From Sneathiella marina (lineage in GTDB: Bacteria > Pseudomonadota > Alphaproteobacteria > Sneathiellales > Sneathiellaceae), in NCBI RefSeq assembly GCF_023746535.1, contig NZ_CP098747.1:688364-752363 (forward strand): a DNA stretch of 64,000 nt, given 5' to 3'. The translations under genes and the position numbers were made by a program. Shown here piece after piece: positions 53,034-62,362 of this stretch (the first letter of the stretch is position 1; each line of letters begins with the position of its first letter). Below the pieces are notes generated by a model that saw only the letters and a program-made list of their open reading frames with translations, was not told the DNA's origin and searched no databases.

Positions 53034-53222
53034 ATGACCAAAATCATAATGGCGCACGACTACAGCCAATTTCCTGAAGATCCCAGAGACGCTGTCGACG
53101 TATTTCCTGCCAAGAAAGCCATTGAAAATTCTGGACTATTTTCCAAACTAGAATGCGCTAACTTCTTCGCTGCAAGTAGCTATGGACCAAATTTACCCGA
53201 AAGTGTTCTGGTTTCAGACTAA
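53034..53222 (+). CDS. Small hypothetical protein
   Basis: This 62-residue frame starts MTKIIMAHDYSQFPEDPRDA with a weak TACGGA ribosome-binding site. The acidic, evenly coded sequence looks plausible, but I recognise no family and no neighbour supports it. Confidence 0.35.
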   Translation: MTKIIMAHDYSQFPEDPRDAVDVFPAKKAIENSGLFSKLECANFFAASSYGPNLPESVLVSD

Positions 53223-53386
53223 TTTAATACAATTAATTCATATTATTTATTATTAAACCAAAGTTTGGGCGGGTTTCCAGCAACTTCGGGTTTCGTTATT
53301 TTCGGAGTTTGCGTAACGTAATTTTCTCACGAAACTTCAGTTAGCTGTTTGTCCATCCCATTGAGTAGTTACAGAAAAATATTGCT

Positions 53387-53536
53387 ATGGACAAATTCTT
53401 GCCTCCCTTGTTTCCCTGTGAATTTCTGGAAACCTTGGTCGTTGAAATCAACGGTTCAACAATTAAACTCTCTGAACAATTCGAGACTTTGAGGGCTGTC
53501 GTGGATGAATTTTTCATCAAAATTCGTGACACTTAA
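53387..53536 (+). CDS. Small hypothetical protein upstream of the sensor kinase
   Basis: This 49-residue frame (LPPLFPCEFLETLVVEINGS, LSEQFETLRAVVDEFFIKIR) has amphipathic helix character and ends 15 bp before the kinase gene on the same strand. I know no family. It could be a small partner protein or chance; codon content is protein-like. Confidence 0.35.
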   Translation: MDKFLPPLFPCEFLETLVVEINGSTIKLSEQFETLRAVVDEFFIKIRDT

Positions 53537-53551
53537 AAGAAAGTATATGGT

Positions 53552-55063
53552 ATGCGACTCTCTCAAAAAGCACTGTTTTTGACTTTATTGATTCTAGCCG
53601 CAATAGTTGGTGCAGTAGTTAGTTTTTATTATTACCAGTACGGGAAATCCTCATATGTCGAGCGCAAAACCGAAGAAAAAGGAACTGTTCTACAACTGAT
53701 TACAGCTTTCGTGTCCACCTACGGTGAGCATCGCATTCAAAACGAAAATTACCCGATGCCTGTTCCGGCAGAATTTAGAGCTGTTGCACTTAACAGCTTC
53801 AATAATGCACGCCAAAGGCAAGACACCGTTCAAGTAGAGATGATTGGCATTCCGGGTTTGGAGATAGCCAATTCTGCCAAAGATGATCACAGCAAGAAAA
53901 TTGTGCAACAAATGGCTGTTGAAAACTCATTGCCGATATGGTCAGGTTTCTTGAGAAGTGATGGTCCGAAGATATTTAGAACAATTAAACCTGTTTTCGC
54001 TGATAAAAACAGCTGCGTTACATGTCATAATTCTATCCAAAAGGGGACCAAGACATGGAAGTTAGGCGATCTGATAGGGGCCTATGTTCTGGATGTGTCC
54101 GCCGCAAATTTCTTTGCAGATCTACGACGTGAATCGCTAATTCTTGGCATTATAAGCTTTCTTCTAACTACAACGTTTGGTGTTGTTTTGCTTTCGTTCC
54201 AGGCTAGAATTGCAAAAGCACGCGAGCAAGTTGAGCGAGAAATTGAGCGTCAAAAGTATGAAGAACGAGCTCGTCATGCTGCAGAAGCCGCGGAACGTGC
54301 CAAGTCCGCGTTTCTTGCAAACATGAGCCATGAATTGCGCACACCCTTAAACGCGGTCATCGGTTTCTCAGAGATTTTCATGGACGAGATTTTAGGGAAG
54401 TTGGGCAATCCCAAATACCGCGAATATGCGGCTGATATTAATGAAGCGGGGAAACATTTGCTTGCCCTTATCAATGACATTCTGGACTTGTCTAAGGTCG
54501 AATCCGGTTCAGAGAAACTCGAAGAAGATAAGATAGAAGTTGTGGAGATCATTCGATCCGCCGTGAAACTGGTGGAGCACCGCGCTGGCCAGGACGTGGT
54601 CAAGATCAAACTGAAGCTTCAGGATCCGTTATTGGCGCTGTGGGCCGATGAACGCAGGCTGAAGCAAATCCTGGTCAACATTCTCTCCAACGCAATCAAA
54701 TTTACCGATGCCGGTGGTGAGGTCACTCTCAGCGTTAGCTGTCAGGGCAACAGAGGCTACGTATTCCAGATCACTGATACAGGTATCGGCATTCAATCCA
54801 AGGACATTCCCACGGTGCTTTCGCGTTTCGGCCAGGTCAATGGTGAGAAAAACCGCAAAAACCAAGGCACCGGTCTCGGGCTATCGTTAACCAAGGCCCT
54901 TGTCGAACAACATGGCGGCGTGCTCGACCTCCAAAGCGAAGTGAACATCGGCACCACAGTCACAGTGCAATTCCCCGCCGAGCGAACCGTTTCACAGGGG
55001 TGGAGCATAAATAGGTCTGATGAATTTGACACTCTCCCCAGCTTCGTACAACAGGCAAGATAG
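53552..55063 (+). CDS. Membrane sensor histidine kinase with CxxCH haem motif (DUF3365-like sensor)
   Basis: This 503-residue kinase has a transmembrane helix at 5-26 and a periplasmic sensor at 27-195 of the Tll0287/DUF3365 type, with CVTCH (155-159) as a covalent haem-c site. A second helix spans 196-216 and a short coiled coil 220-250. The HisKA domain has the phosphorylated His260 in MSHELRTPLN. The HATPase domain shows NILSNAIKFTDAGGE, DTGIGI and GTGLGLSL. No HAMP domain is evident and no response regulator is adjacent, so it is an orphan. Redox or gas sensing is likely from the haem motif; that is inference. Confidence 0.87.
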   Translation: MRLSQKALFLTLLILAAIVGAVVSFYYYQYGKSSYVERKTEEKGTVLQLITAFVSTYGEHRIQNENYPMPVPAEFRAVALNSFNNARQRQDTVQVEMIGIPGLEIANSAKDDHSKKIVQQMAVENSLPIWSGFLRSDGPKIFRTIKPVFADKNSCVTCHNSIQKGTKTWKLGDLIGAYVLDVSAANFFADLRRESLILGIISFLLTTTFGVVLLSFQARIAKAREQVEREIERQKYEERARHAAEAAERAKSAFLANMSHELRTPLNAVIGFSEIFMDEILGKLGNPKYREYAADINEAGKHLLALINDILDLSKVESGSEKLEEDKIEVVEIIRSAVKLVEHRAGQDVVKIKLKLQDPLLALWADERRLKQILVNILSNAIKFTDAGGEVTLSVSCQGNRGYVFQITDTGIGIQSKDIPTVLSRFGQVNGEKNRKNQGTGLGLSLTKALVEQHGGVLDLQSEVNIGTTVTVQFPAERTVSQGWSINRSDEFDTLPSFVQQAR

Positions 55064-55399
55064 TGAATTATACATGATAGGCTAATGCGACCTCGTCCAT
55101 ATTGTAATGGTATACCCAGCTCGAGCAAATTTATGCTTTAGTAGTCCAAGTAAAATATGTCCTCCATAAATTATTTTGGGCTGATAGATCGTAAGCTTGT
55201 TCTAATGTGACCATCACACGAGGCTTAATCTGCGAGTCAATGGGGGAGAACAAAGGGTGTTCATTTTGTGCGAGTTTTGTGTCAAAGCTTGTGCAAGTTC
55301 CTGCGATGTTCTGCCAAGATATGCAAAATGAAGTTTCTCGATAAACCCTTTGACATGCGCTGAAAACCTTATATATTCCGCGCTCTACAGCCTCATATT
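55064..55399. other. Intergenic region before tRNA-Thr
   Basis: No gene is supported. It lies between the sensor kinase and tRNA-Thr and should contain the tRNA promoter. Minus-strand frames that run through the tRNA are artefacts. Confidence 0.4.
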
Positions 55400-55474
55400 G
55401 CCGCCGTAGCTCAGGGGTAGAGCACTCCCTTGGTAAGGGAGAGGCCGGTGGTTCGAATCCACCCGGCGGCACCA
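55400..55474 (+). tRNA. tRNA-Thr (GGT), CCA encoded
   Basis: This 75-nt gene has acceptor GCCGCCG/CGGCGGC, D arm GCTC...GAGC, anticodon stem CTCCC/GGGAG with loop TTGGTAA (anticodon GGT), T arm CGGTGG-TTCGAAT-CCACCC (long stem) and encoded ACCA. It reads ACN (ACC/ACU) codons. No duplicated 3' fragment is seen downstream. Confidence 0.96.
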
Positions 55475-55966
55475 TGTACCTCCTCTAATAAAATAGAAAA
55501 ACTATTTTTCTGACGCTAAATCAGCAATTGAAAATATCCATTTATGCATTGCAATAATAACTGGAAAATCTTCTTCTCGAAAAACCTACAATGATTTGGC
55601 CTCTTACGTCCTTTCCATTGGATCTGTTATTTCACGACAATCTGAAATATGCGCTTGATGATCGCAGTTAAGCTGGCGTCAGCGCAACTGGCGACAAATT
55701 ATTATCTTACTATTCTTGGCCCTAAATATTAGGGACACGTTCTGCCTGACAGAATTTCGCTTGGCTTAGGAGACCTAGACACTCCCGCAAATTGTGCTGC
55801 GCAAACAGCCGCGTTCAGGCCGCATCAATAGAAGTAAAACCATCTGTAGTGCAACATTTGTAGACACCACCAATATTCACTACGCCAAATGACCAAGATA
55901 TTTTTATCACAAGTGGCCGGCTACTTCGTTTTTCTGTTTCAACCCATAGATTTAAGGAACATTTAT
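55475..55966. other. Intergenic region after tRNA-Thr
   Basis: No gene is supported in this AT-rich stretch. AAAATAG (55490-55496) and CTATTTTT (55502-55509) form a weak hairpin with a T-run right after the tRNA and may be its terminator. The remainder leads to the promoter of the next gene. Confidence 0.4.
55490..55509 (+). terminator. Weak terminator after tRNA-Thr
   Basis: This is a 7-bp AT-rich stem (AAAATAG/CTATTTT) with a five-base loop and a T-run, 15 bp after the tRNA CCA end. Stability is low, so the call is tentative. Confidence 0.4.
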
Positions 55967-57277
55967 ATGCCCCTTACAAGGACCTATGTTAACCGTACCT
56001 ATCCCTATTATTCCGCGGCCATGGAATTTATCCTGCAAGAAGCAATTGCCCCCATGATGTCAGGCCCGGGACCTCATTACGATTTTGTCGATAACGAGCG
56101 AAGAATGGTTCGGCGGGCCAAAGAGGCATATAATCAAATTAGTAAACATGTGCAGTTGGTAATCGGCCGCGGCCTAGTGGAAAAGCTGTATAACATTCTG
56201 CCAGAAACAAGTGTTGAAAAAATAAATAAAGCAATTGAGACGGGCTGGATCGAAAAAAACCAGTCTCGGAAAAAGAAATTTGGCTACGGCATGTTCCTAC
56301 CCAAGGGCAAAAAAGCAAAATTGGGAGAAAGCTCTGATTTTTCCAGCCTTTTCTACGATAAGAAATTCCAGTTTTTTGTTAAAAATCAGTTCGAAGGCTT
56401 CTTGATCCCACTTCGAGGCATAGCAACAACCTTGGAGCAAAATCAAGGGGAAATTAACCGCCTCCTTTACGCTCACACACTGGTGACCAATTATCCACGC
56501 CGCTCCTTAATTGGAAGCGGTATAATGTTGGGTTTTTTGGTTGCACTCCTGCTGCTCGAATATTTCATGCAAACTGAAGACGATTTTCTAAACTACATGA
56601 CTCGTGTTAGTCAAATCAGCATTATATTTTCAGTGTTCCTTCTTTATTGGTACATTATCCCGGCCGATATCGAAGATTTCAAACTCACTACCAACGAAAA
56701 CGACACCATTCAAAACACAACGCTATACAATGAGGCAAGCGAAGTGTTCCTGGATACCGTCTGGGAAAGGGCTAGGTTTCACGAAGAAGAACCGGATAAA
56801 ATTACGCGAAAGAAAATAACTGAATTATTCATAGAAAAAAGCAGGAATCTGACAGAAATAGCGAATTCAATCGGTATCGGCACTAATGATGTTCTCATAG
56901 ATGATATAGTGTATGTGATCCTTGGATACTTGTATTCCATGTGTGACGTTGAATACAAACAAGCAATCGATACAACGATGGATGATATTCAGGCACTTCG
57001 CGATAAATTCGACAAGGAGGACGCCAAAAAAGATAAAATGAGAGAGAAAAGCTGGGTAAGATTTGGTATATCGAAGGCAGCTAAATTAAAAAATACCCTG
57101 ACGATGACAATTCGCTATGCCCGCGGACAAACGATTGTGACATTGGACACAGAGGAAAACAGCGAAGCGGAAAATGATGTAACGAAAGACCCATCGAGCC
57201 TTATTTTAGGGTCAAGTCAGCCGCAAACTGAAGAAGCGCCCTCCTCAACAAGTACAATTGTAAAGAAAAATGAATAG
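55967..57277 (+). CDS. Unrecognised two-helix membrane protein
   Basis: This 436-residue protein matches no family I know. I start at ATG 55967 because of the AAGGAAC ribosome-binding site; an upstream ATG at 55889 would add 26 residues. A lysine-rich N-terminal part (about 1-185) is followed by two hydrophobic segments (about 190-206 and 220-240: SGIMLGFLVALLLLEYF; QISIIFSVFLLYWYIIPADI). The C-terminal region of about 190 residues contains a helical stretch (KITELFIEKSRNLTEIANSI) and a disordered acidic/Ser-rich tail. It stands alone beside tRNA-Thr, a common insertion neighbourhood. Confidence 0.7.
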   Translation: MPLTRTYVNRTYPYYSAAMEFILQEAIAPMMSGPGPHYDFVDNERRMVRRAKEAYNQISKHVQLVIGRGLVEKLYNILPETSVEKINKAIETGWIEKNQSRKKKFGYGMFLPKGKKAKLGESSDFSSLFYDKKFQFFVKNQFEGFLIPLRGIATTLEQNQGEINRLLYAHTLVTNYPRRSLIGSGIMLGFLVALLLLEYFMQTEDDFLNYMTRVSQISIIFSVFLLYWYIIPADIEDFKLTTNENDTIQNTTLYNEASEVFLDTVWERARFHEEEPDKITRKKITELFIEKSRNLTEIANSIGIGTNDVLIDDIVYVILGYLYSMCDVEYKQAIDTTMDDIQALRDKFDKEDAKKDKMREKSWVRFGISKAAKLKNTLTMTIRYARGQTIVTLDTEENSEAENDVTKDPSSLILGSSQPQTEEAPSSTSTIVKKNE

Positions 57278-57388
57278 GTACAATCGGATGCCGATTGACG
57301 CGAGCGGGTTAGCCGGATTTGTCGAACGCAGTCAGGTATTTAATACTAACATTCAAAAGGTCGGGATTTTGGGTTTAGCCAGATGATT

Positions 57389-58291
57389 TTAGAATGTATC
57401 TAGAAATTCAAGTAATGTTTTCCTGAACTTCTCTGGCTCCTCGAAGAACGGTGTATGTGAGCTTTCAAGAAACAGTTCCATTTCAGCATTAGGGAAATTT
57501 TGGCGCATTTGTTCGGCACAATTTGATGTGATTTCGTCATATTGACCGACAATAATTAAAACCGGGCAATGAACTGATTTGATTTCTTCTGCTCTATTCC
57601 AGTTTGCCAACTCGCCAGTATAAACAAATTCATTTGGCCCTTGCATATGCTCATAGATATGTTCGGACATATTGTCGACGGATCGTTGCAGGGCAGCCGG
57701 TCTCTCCTTAAGCCGGCACACATGCCGGTAGTCCAAGAGCGTGATCGCGGCTTTGTATTCTGGATGTTCAAAGGAGCCAGCCGCTTCGTGGGCTCGCATC
57801 ATTTGAAGGATCTCCGGACCCAATGCTGATCTCAAACTGTCTTGCTCCGACCTAAGAAAAGGAATATCTGCACAGGTGTCTTCCAGGATTAGTGACAGGA
57901 GATGTTCTTCAAACATGCAAGCATACTCGATGGCAAGCCAGCCTCCCCAACTATGACCAAGTATATGGGCTGGGCCCTCAACAAGTGCGTGCCGGACTGC
58001 ATCAACTTCTTCGCAATATCTCTTCAGTGTGTAGAGGCTTACATCATCAGATCGGTCGCTTAATCCCGTTCCAAGTTGATCAAATGCGATAAAACGGTAA
58101 GAGCTCTCAGCAAGGAAGCTATGAGATTCCCGAATATAATCACAAGGAACTCCGGGACCACCATTCAAGGCGATTATGGACGGTAAAGACAGATTGTCAT
58201 TGTAAATATAGCAGGCTACCCGACCGCCCGGGACATTGACGTACTCCAGCCGATCCCATGTTTTGTAACTATCTTCCGGAGGTTTTTGCAT
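57389..58291 (-). CDS. Alpha/beta hydrolase, proline iminopeptidase-like (S33)
   Basis: This 300-residue hydrolase has oxyanion loop ALNGGPGVPCDYI, nucleophile serine in ILGHSWGGWLAIEY, acid in VGQYDEIT and histidine in ESSHTPFFEEP, a complete triad. The GGPG start and the proline-specific cap are typical of peptidase family S33. No signal peptide is seen, so it is cytoplasmic. The true substrate may be a peptide, ester or amide. Confidence 0.87.
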   Translation of the reverse strand: MQKPPEDSYKTWDRLEYVNVPGGRVACYIYNDNLSLPSIIALNGGPGVPCDYIRESHSFLAESSYRFIAFDQLGTGLSDRSDDVSLYTLKRYCEEVDAVRHALVEGPAHILGHSWGGWLAIEYACMFEEHLLSLILEDTCADIPFLRSEQDSLRSALGPEILQMMRAHEAAGSFEHPEYKAAITLLDYRHVCRLKERPAALQRSVDNMSEHIYEHMQGPNEFVYTGELANWNRAEEIKSVHCPVLIIVGQYDEITSNCAEQMRQNFPNAEMELFLESSHTPFFEEPEKFRKTLLEFLDTF

Positions 58292-58344
58292 TTGCGTACT
58301 TCTCTATAGTGAGATTGAAAGAGGGGTTGGTTTGGGAAAACCGC

Positions 58345-59262
58345 TTACGGTTTTTGAGAAGATAAATTTTCTGTTGTTATCGCGATACATAAATCAATAT
58401 TTTCAATTTCTTTTTCAATTGCTGATTTAACTCCCGAAAATTGCTTTTTAATTTGTTCGCCTGTCAACTGATCCGAAACCATAATGGTAATTTCCACATG
58501 GTCGTATCGGCCAGATTGCCGGGTCCTTATTTTTGAAATGTCAAAAGTATTACCCAGCGCTTTTTGCGTAATGCTGGATATTTTATTGTGTCGGCGTGTT
58601 GATACGGGGCTATCGAGCAGATGGGGAAAGCTGTGTGCGGCCATCGAGAAACCGCTGATAATCATGTACAGGCTTACGACACCTGCTCCCGTAGTATCCA
58701 TAATTAGAGCAATGAGTGAATCATTTGTTAGAGCTGCGATTGTCAGTGTTATCTGTAGAAAAATGGAAGAGAGGGTCTTGACTGTACGGGTTCGAAATTG
58801 AGCACGAAAAATATCTGAATCATCCCCTTTACGTGTCGAAAGCATCGCGTACCATGCGAAACCGTTGATGAGCAGATTGATTGCGTTAATGGTAGCCGAA
58901 ATTGCAAGCGCAAGAGGAGAGGGCGCAATGGGTTCTTCAAGCAATCGGCTTATTCCGACTTGTCCAAGCCATAAGCCGCTTATCAGCAAGGCAACACCAA
59001 TAAGGAGCCAGATAAATTGCTCAATCTTGCCGATGCCAAACTGGAAATGTTGTAATTTGTTCCGGTGCACTGCGTGTAATATTGCTAACGAAAAAATTTC
59101 GACGATTAACATCAGGCTACCGCGGACAGCTTCTGCAAGCATTGTTAATGTCCCCGTGGAAAGGGCCACTGTTACCTGAGCGCTCAGCATAAAAATATCT
59201 GCGATACAGGCGGCTGCGATTGCCCGCTCCTTTGATATTTCATTGCTACTTGGAGTGTGCAT
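58345..59262 (-). CDS. Cation-diffusion-facilitator-like membrane protein lacking metal ligands
   Basis: This 305-residue protein has about six helices and a cytoplasmic C-terminal ferredoxin-like domain (YDHVEITIMVSDQLTGEQIK), as in CDF exporters. The helix-2 motif, normally A-D-x-x-H-S-x-x-D, reads AEAVRGSLMLIVE, and helix 5 (RTVKTLSSIFLQ) lacks the H-x3-D pair. Zinc/iron transport by the canonical site is therefore unlikely. It follows the HlyD-like gene by 16 bp, suggesting a joint function. It may be a divergent transporter of another ion or a scaffold. Confidence 0.8.
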   Translation of the reverse strand: MHTPSSNEISKERAIAAACIADIFMLSAQVTVALSTGTLTMLAEAVRGSLMLIVEIFSLAILHAVHRNKLQHFQFGIGKIEQFIWLLIGVALLISGLWLGQVGISRLLEEPIAPSPLALAISATINAINLLINGFAWYAMLSTRKGDDSDIFRAQFRTRTVKTLSSIFLQITLTIAALTNDSLIALIMDTTGAGVVSLYMIISGFSMAAHSFPHLLDSPVSTRRHNKISSITQKALGNTFDISKIRTRQSGRYDHVEITIMVSDQLTGEQIKKQFSGVKSAIEKEIENIDLCIAITTENLSSQKP

Positions 59263-59278
59263 TCACTTTGTCTTCTGG

Positions 59279-60514
59279 TTAAAAGCGTAATCGCGCACGG
59301 ATAATATCCAAAATTCCGACGTCAGGGAAATCAACATAGGCAGCTCGACCAACAGGGCATTCGTCAAAATTCTCCCGTTCATGAGAAAAATCAAGCAGAA
59401 CCTGGGCTGTGCCATCTCCTCTGCCTTTTGCGATCGCAGCAAGGTCGTTGTTATCCAGAGTGAATGCCGACCCGCGGGTTAAAAGTACTTCCGCCTTTCG
59501 AGTAGTAATATCTCCCTCCAACAGGATCTCTGCTTCCATACCCGCTTTAATTAAAGAGACTTCGGCATCGTCAACTGGCACGTCAATCATCAAGATGGAA
59601 CAGTCAAGCCAATCGGCGAGCCTTTCACCTTCAAGTACGGTTGCGCCAGGGGCGGCTGTTTTTCTCCAGACGATGCTTCCGGCAGGAGCCTCAACAATCC
59701 CATGTGCCATTCGAGAGAAATTTTCCTCGGCCATTTCCATCGCGAGTTTGGAGGCTGCGGCGTCCGCCTGAGCTTGCTGCAACTTGCCGGCAATTTCATA
59801 CTTGCGTATTTGAATATCTAAATTACGAATGTTCGCCCAAGCTGGTTCATTACCGTCTGCCGTAAAAAAAACACCATTATTTGCTGCTTCTATTCGTAAT
59901 TTAATATTCTCTTTCTCAGACAACAAACTTGCGGTACGCGCTTCAAATTTCCAGACAGTTTGCCTTGTTGCATCTCGCTCAGGCTGCGGCGCTTTTTTCT
60001 TCGTTACGGTAGACTGTTCGCGCTCAAACGCAATATCACGGGCTCTCTTTAATGCAATTGCGTTTGACTCTATCTCCCGAGATATATTTTCGAGCTGATT
60101 GGCGAGCAGCTCGCGAAAGGTATCGGCATATTGAAGAAACAATATATTTTGATTTTCTTCTAGATCTGAAAGTTTCTCATAATTTTCCTGAAGTTCCAGC
60201 TGCCGCGCAACAGCGTTTTCATAGCGTGTTAAGGCTGCTATAAAATCATTGCGGTTCAGATGGGAATTCGAAATTACTGCGATTATTCCATTGGCGCCAA
60301 CTGTTCCAGCAACGAATTGCTCAGTTGATGTGATGGTGCCTGTGATGGGGGCCGTAGCAATATTTATCCAAGAGGTGACAGCGGCATCACGAACAATAAT
60401 GGACCGAAAATATGGCCCCATGATCCACACGGCATAAACAAGGAAAACTAAAGTTCCAATCACATAAAACCAACGGCCCATTTTCTTGCGGCTTTGCAAA
60501 TTGTTTTCAGACAT
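59279..60514 (-). CDS. HlyD-like periplasmic adaptor protein
   Basis: This 411-residue protein has one N-terminal helix (about 14-35, FYVIGTLVFLVYAVWIM). An incomplete barrel/lipoyl part (APITGTITSTEQFVAGTVGA) precedes a long coiled coil (about 95-275). The returning lipoyl segment is GIVEAPAGSIVWRKTAAPGA, with C-terminal barrel PVDDAEVSLIKAGMEAEILL. This is the layout of adaptor proteins of secretion or exopolysaccharide export, but no exporter ATPase or RND pump is adjacent; only the CDF-like gene follows it. Confidence 0.82.
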   Translation of the reverse strand: MSENNLQSRKKMGRWFYVIGTLVFLVYAVWIMGPYFRSIIVRDAAVTSWINIATAPITGTITSTEQFVAGTVGANGIIAVISNSHLNRNDFIAALTRYENAVARQLELQENYEKLSDLEENQNILFLQYADTFRELLANQLENISREIESNAIALKRARDIAFEREQSTVTKKKAPQPERDATRQTVWKFEARTASLLSEKENIKLRIEAANNGVFFTADGNEPAWANIRNLDIQIRKYEIAGKLQQAQADAAASKLAMEMAEENFSRMAHGIVEAPAGSIVWRKTAAPGATVLEGERLADWLDCSILMIDVPVDDAEVSLIKAGMEAEILLEGDITTRKAEVLLTRGSAFTLDNNDLAAIAKGRGDGTAQVLLDFSHERENFDECPVGRAAYVDFPDVGILDIIRARLRF

Positions 60515-60789
60515 AACAGTTCAATCAGAAGTCTATTTTCGCGTTATCTCGGAGTAGCATTTGAATGAGCTTTCTTCCTGTGTAGGGAGGTAAATGCCTA
60601 TTTATATTGAAATATTACCCAGACGTCGTCCACAACACAATCAGTGTTCTTGTTTTTTATATAAGGTTGCAAAAATATTATGTTTAAACAAAGTAAGATT
60701 GATTTATGAGGCTAATCTATAGATAGTGATGGATCAAATTTCCCCATGGGGATTGTTGCGTAACAAATAATCGAGGAGTGCAGTATATA

Positions 60790-61449
60790 ATGAGCCGTTT
60801 TAATCAGCATCTGAAAAATTTAAGTAAGCTGGGTGTGTTGCTGGCGTTTGGAGTTCTTTTATCCGCCTGTGCGGTTGGAAATAAGTATGATTATAAGAAC
60901 CAACCCATAGATCTGGCCGCAAGCTCAGATCAAAAAATTGGTGTCTCTGTTGTTGATCAGCGTATTTATATTGTTTCTGGTGAAAAGACACCGGATTTCG
61001 TCGGTTTGCAACGCGGTGGATTTGGAAATCCATTTGATGTCAGTACAAAAGCAGGCGGACCGATGGCTGACTCCTTTGCGTTCGCCATCGCGGACGGCCT
61101 TAAATCTCGTGGCATTGATGCTGGCGTGGTGATTGCGTCTCCAACATCGAACCGGTCTGAGGCGAGAGGGCAGGTGATAGCGGGTGATTTTTCAAAATAT
61201 TTAATCGTTTACCTTAGCGAATGGAAATCGGATACACTTGTAAATGTAAAGTTCATTTATGACGTAACGGCCGAGGTTCTGGATAAGAACGGTGGGGTCT
61301 TAGCCGTCAACAAGTTGGACAATACGGAGGTTCTGGGCGGTGATTTCGGCAATCCCCCAGCCTTCGCCAAAGAGAATATTCCTATTGCATTCCAAAGGGT
61401 GATGAAGGATTTGATCAGCGATCCGGCCATATTGGATGCGTTAAAATAA
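60790..61449 (+). CDS. Putative lipoprotein, unknown function
   Basis: This 219-residue exported protein has a hydrophobic signal ending in the lipobox LLSACAVG (Cys near residue 27). The body contains IGVSVVDQRIYIVSGEKTPD and GGPMADSFAFAIADGLKSRG, reminiscent of outer-membrane-associated lipoproteins with a YajG-like fold. The start is ATG 60790 with GAGGAG 11 nt upstream. A good terminator follows at 61474, so it is probably monocistronic. Confidence 0.75.
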   Translation: MSRFNQHLKNLSKLGVLLAFGVLLSACAVGNKYDYKNQPIDLAASSDQKIGVSVVDQRIYIVSGEKTPDFVGLQRGGFGNPFDVSTKAGGPMADSFAFAIADGLKSRGIDAGVVIASPTSNRSEARGQVIAGDFSKYLIVYLSEWKSDTLVNVKFIYDVTAEVLDKNGGVLAVNKLDNTEVLGGDFGNPPAFAKENIPIAFQRVMKDLISDPAILDALK

Positions 61450-61473
61450 AGTCACTTCTTATCTGATGGAGAT

Positions 61474-61510
61474 ATGCCTCGTTTTTCCTATGAAAGACGA
61501 GGCATTTTTT
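61474..61510 (+). terminator. Rho-independent terminator after the lipoprotein gene
   Basis: This is a perfect 9-bp stem (ATGCCTCGT with ACGAGGCAT), a 14-nt loop and a T6 run, 24 bp after the stop codon. It is the clearest intrinsic terminator in the window. Confidence 0.88.
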
Positions 61511-61600
61511 ATCAGATAGTTTTAAAATATGATAAAAACTGTAAGCTGGTTGAGGGAAGCCCAAGTCGCTGTTTTCCAGGTATGATGCTAGGAGCTTCGA

Positions 61601-62155
61601 GTGCCAAGAATTTTACCCTTTATAATATTTGCAATCTCATTTGGATTACTGGGTTGGGCTGGATACGATTATATTGAAAGCGGAGTGGAAACCGGCGTCA
61701 TTCAAATGACAGGTGAGGTTGGCAGATCTAATCCCATCAATCTGGAACCCTCCATGTCTCCGATGCGGGTGCTGTTAAAGGTCGAGTATAATATTGAGCT
61801 GTTAGAGACGGACAATAAAGCTTTTGAATATGACATTGTTCTACGGGATGCGGGTGGCGACGTATTATTCGATACGGCGGGAGAGCACCGGGATAAACGC
61901 GAAGATAATACGCCGGAATATGCCACCAAATCGTCACTTATTGTTCTTGCCACAAAAGATATCAGTACTGCTGGCGCTCACATAATCGATTGGAAGATCC
62001 TCCCTCAAAAAGCGACGATTTTGGCCCAAACAATTATCTTGCGCGGGAACGTCCGGCCTGCACAATGGCCACTCGTTATATTAGGTGCAGTGGCTTTTGT
62101 TTTGGGTATCGGCTCTTTGCGATATAGGCGCCGTAAGCTCCGACAAAGGATCTAA
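61601..62155 (+). CDS. Membrane-anchored hypothetical protein
   Basis: This 184-residue protein starts with GTG after an AGGAGC ribosome-binding site. An N-terminal helix (ILPFIIFAISFGLLGWAGY) and a C-terminal helix (WPLVILGAVAFVLGIGSLRY) bracket a beta-rich periplasmic domain of about 130 residues (VLLKVEYNIELLETDN, then AFEYDIVLRDAGGDVLFDTA). A basic tail (RRRKLRQR) would be cytoplasmic. No family is recognised. Confidence 0.72.
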   Translation: MPRILPFIIFAISFGLLGWAGYDYIESGVETGVIQMTGEVGRSNPINLEPSMSPMRVLLKVEYNIELLETDNKAFEYDIVLRDAGGDVLFDTAGEHRDKREDNTPEYATKSSLIVLATKDISTAGAHIIDWKILPQKATILAQTIILRGNVRPAQWPLVILGAVAFVLGIGSLRYRRRKLRQRI

Positions 62156-62168
62156 TGAAGGAAATTTG

Positions 62169-62360
62169 ATGACTGAAGAAAAACCAAGCTATCGCCTACT
62201 TACAGGTGAAGATACGCATGAATTCTGCCTCCGTGTGAGTGATGCATTGGCGGAGGGATATGTTTTATATGGTTCGCCGGCGGCAACTTATGATGCAAAA
62301 GCGGAGCGGATGCGGGTTGCACAAGCAGTGATCCGACCAGAAGTCCCGGCAGTTCGATAA
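62169..62360 (+). CDS. DUF1737-like small protein
   Basis: This 63-residue protein reads YRLLTGEDTHEFCLRVSDAL, then EGYVLYGSPAATYDAKAERM and a short tail with AQAVIRPE, the DUF1737 pattern. Start ATG 62169 follows GAAGGAAA. It lies 13 bp after the previous gene and 2 bp before lysE-like, so all three may be co-transcribed. Function is unknown. Confidence 0.82.
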   Translation: MTEEKPSYRLLTGEDTHEFCLRVSDALAEGYVLYGSPAATYDAKAERMRVAQAVIRPEVPAVR

Positions 62361-62362
62361 TT

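Noticed and set aside
55131-55475. Minus-strand frame starting in tRNA-Thr (MVPPGGFEPP type)
   Set aside because: This is the usual false translation across a tRNA gene; the proline-rich start comes from the T arm.
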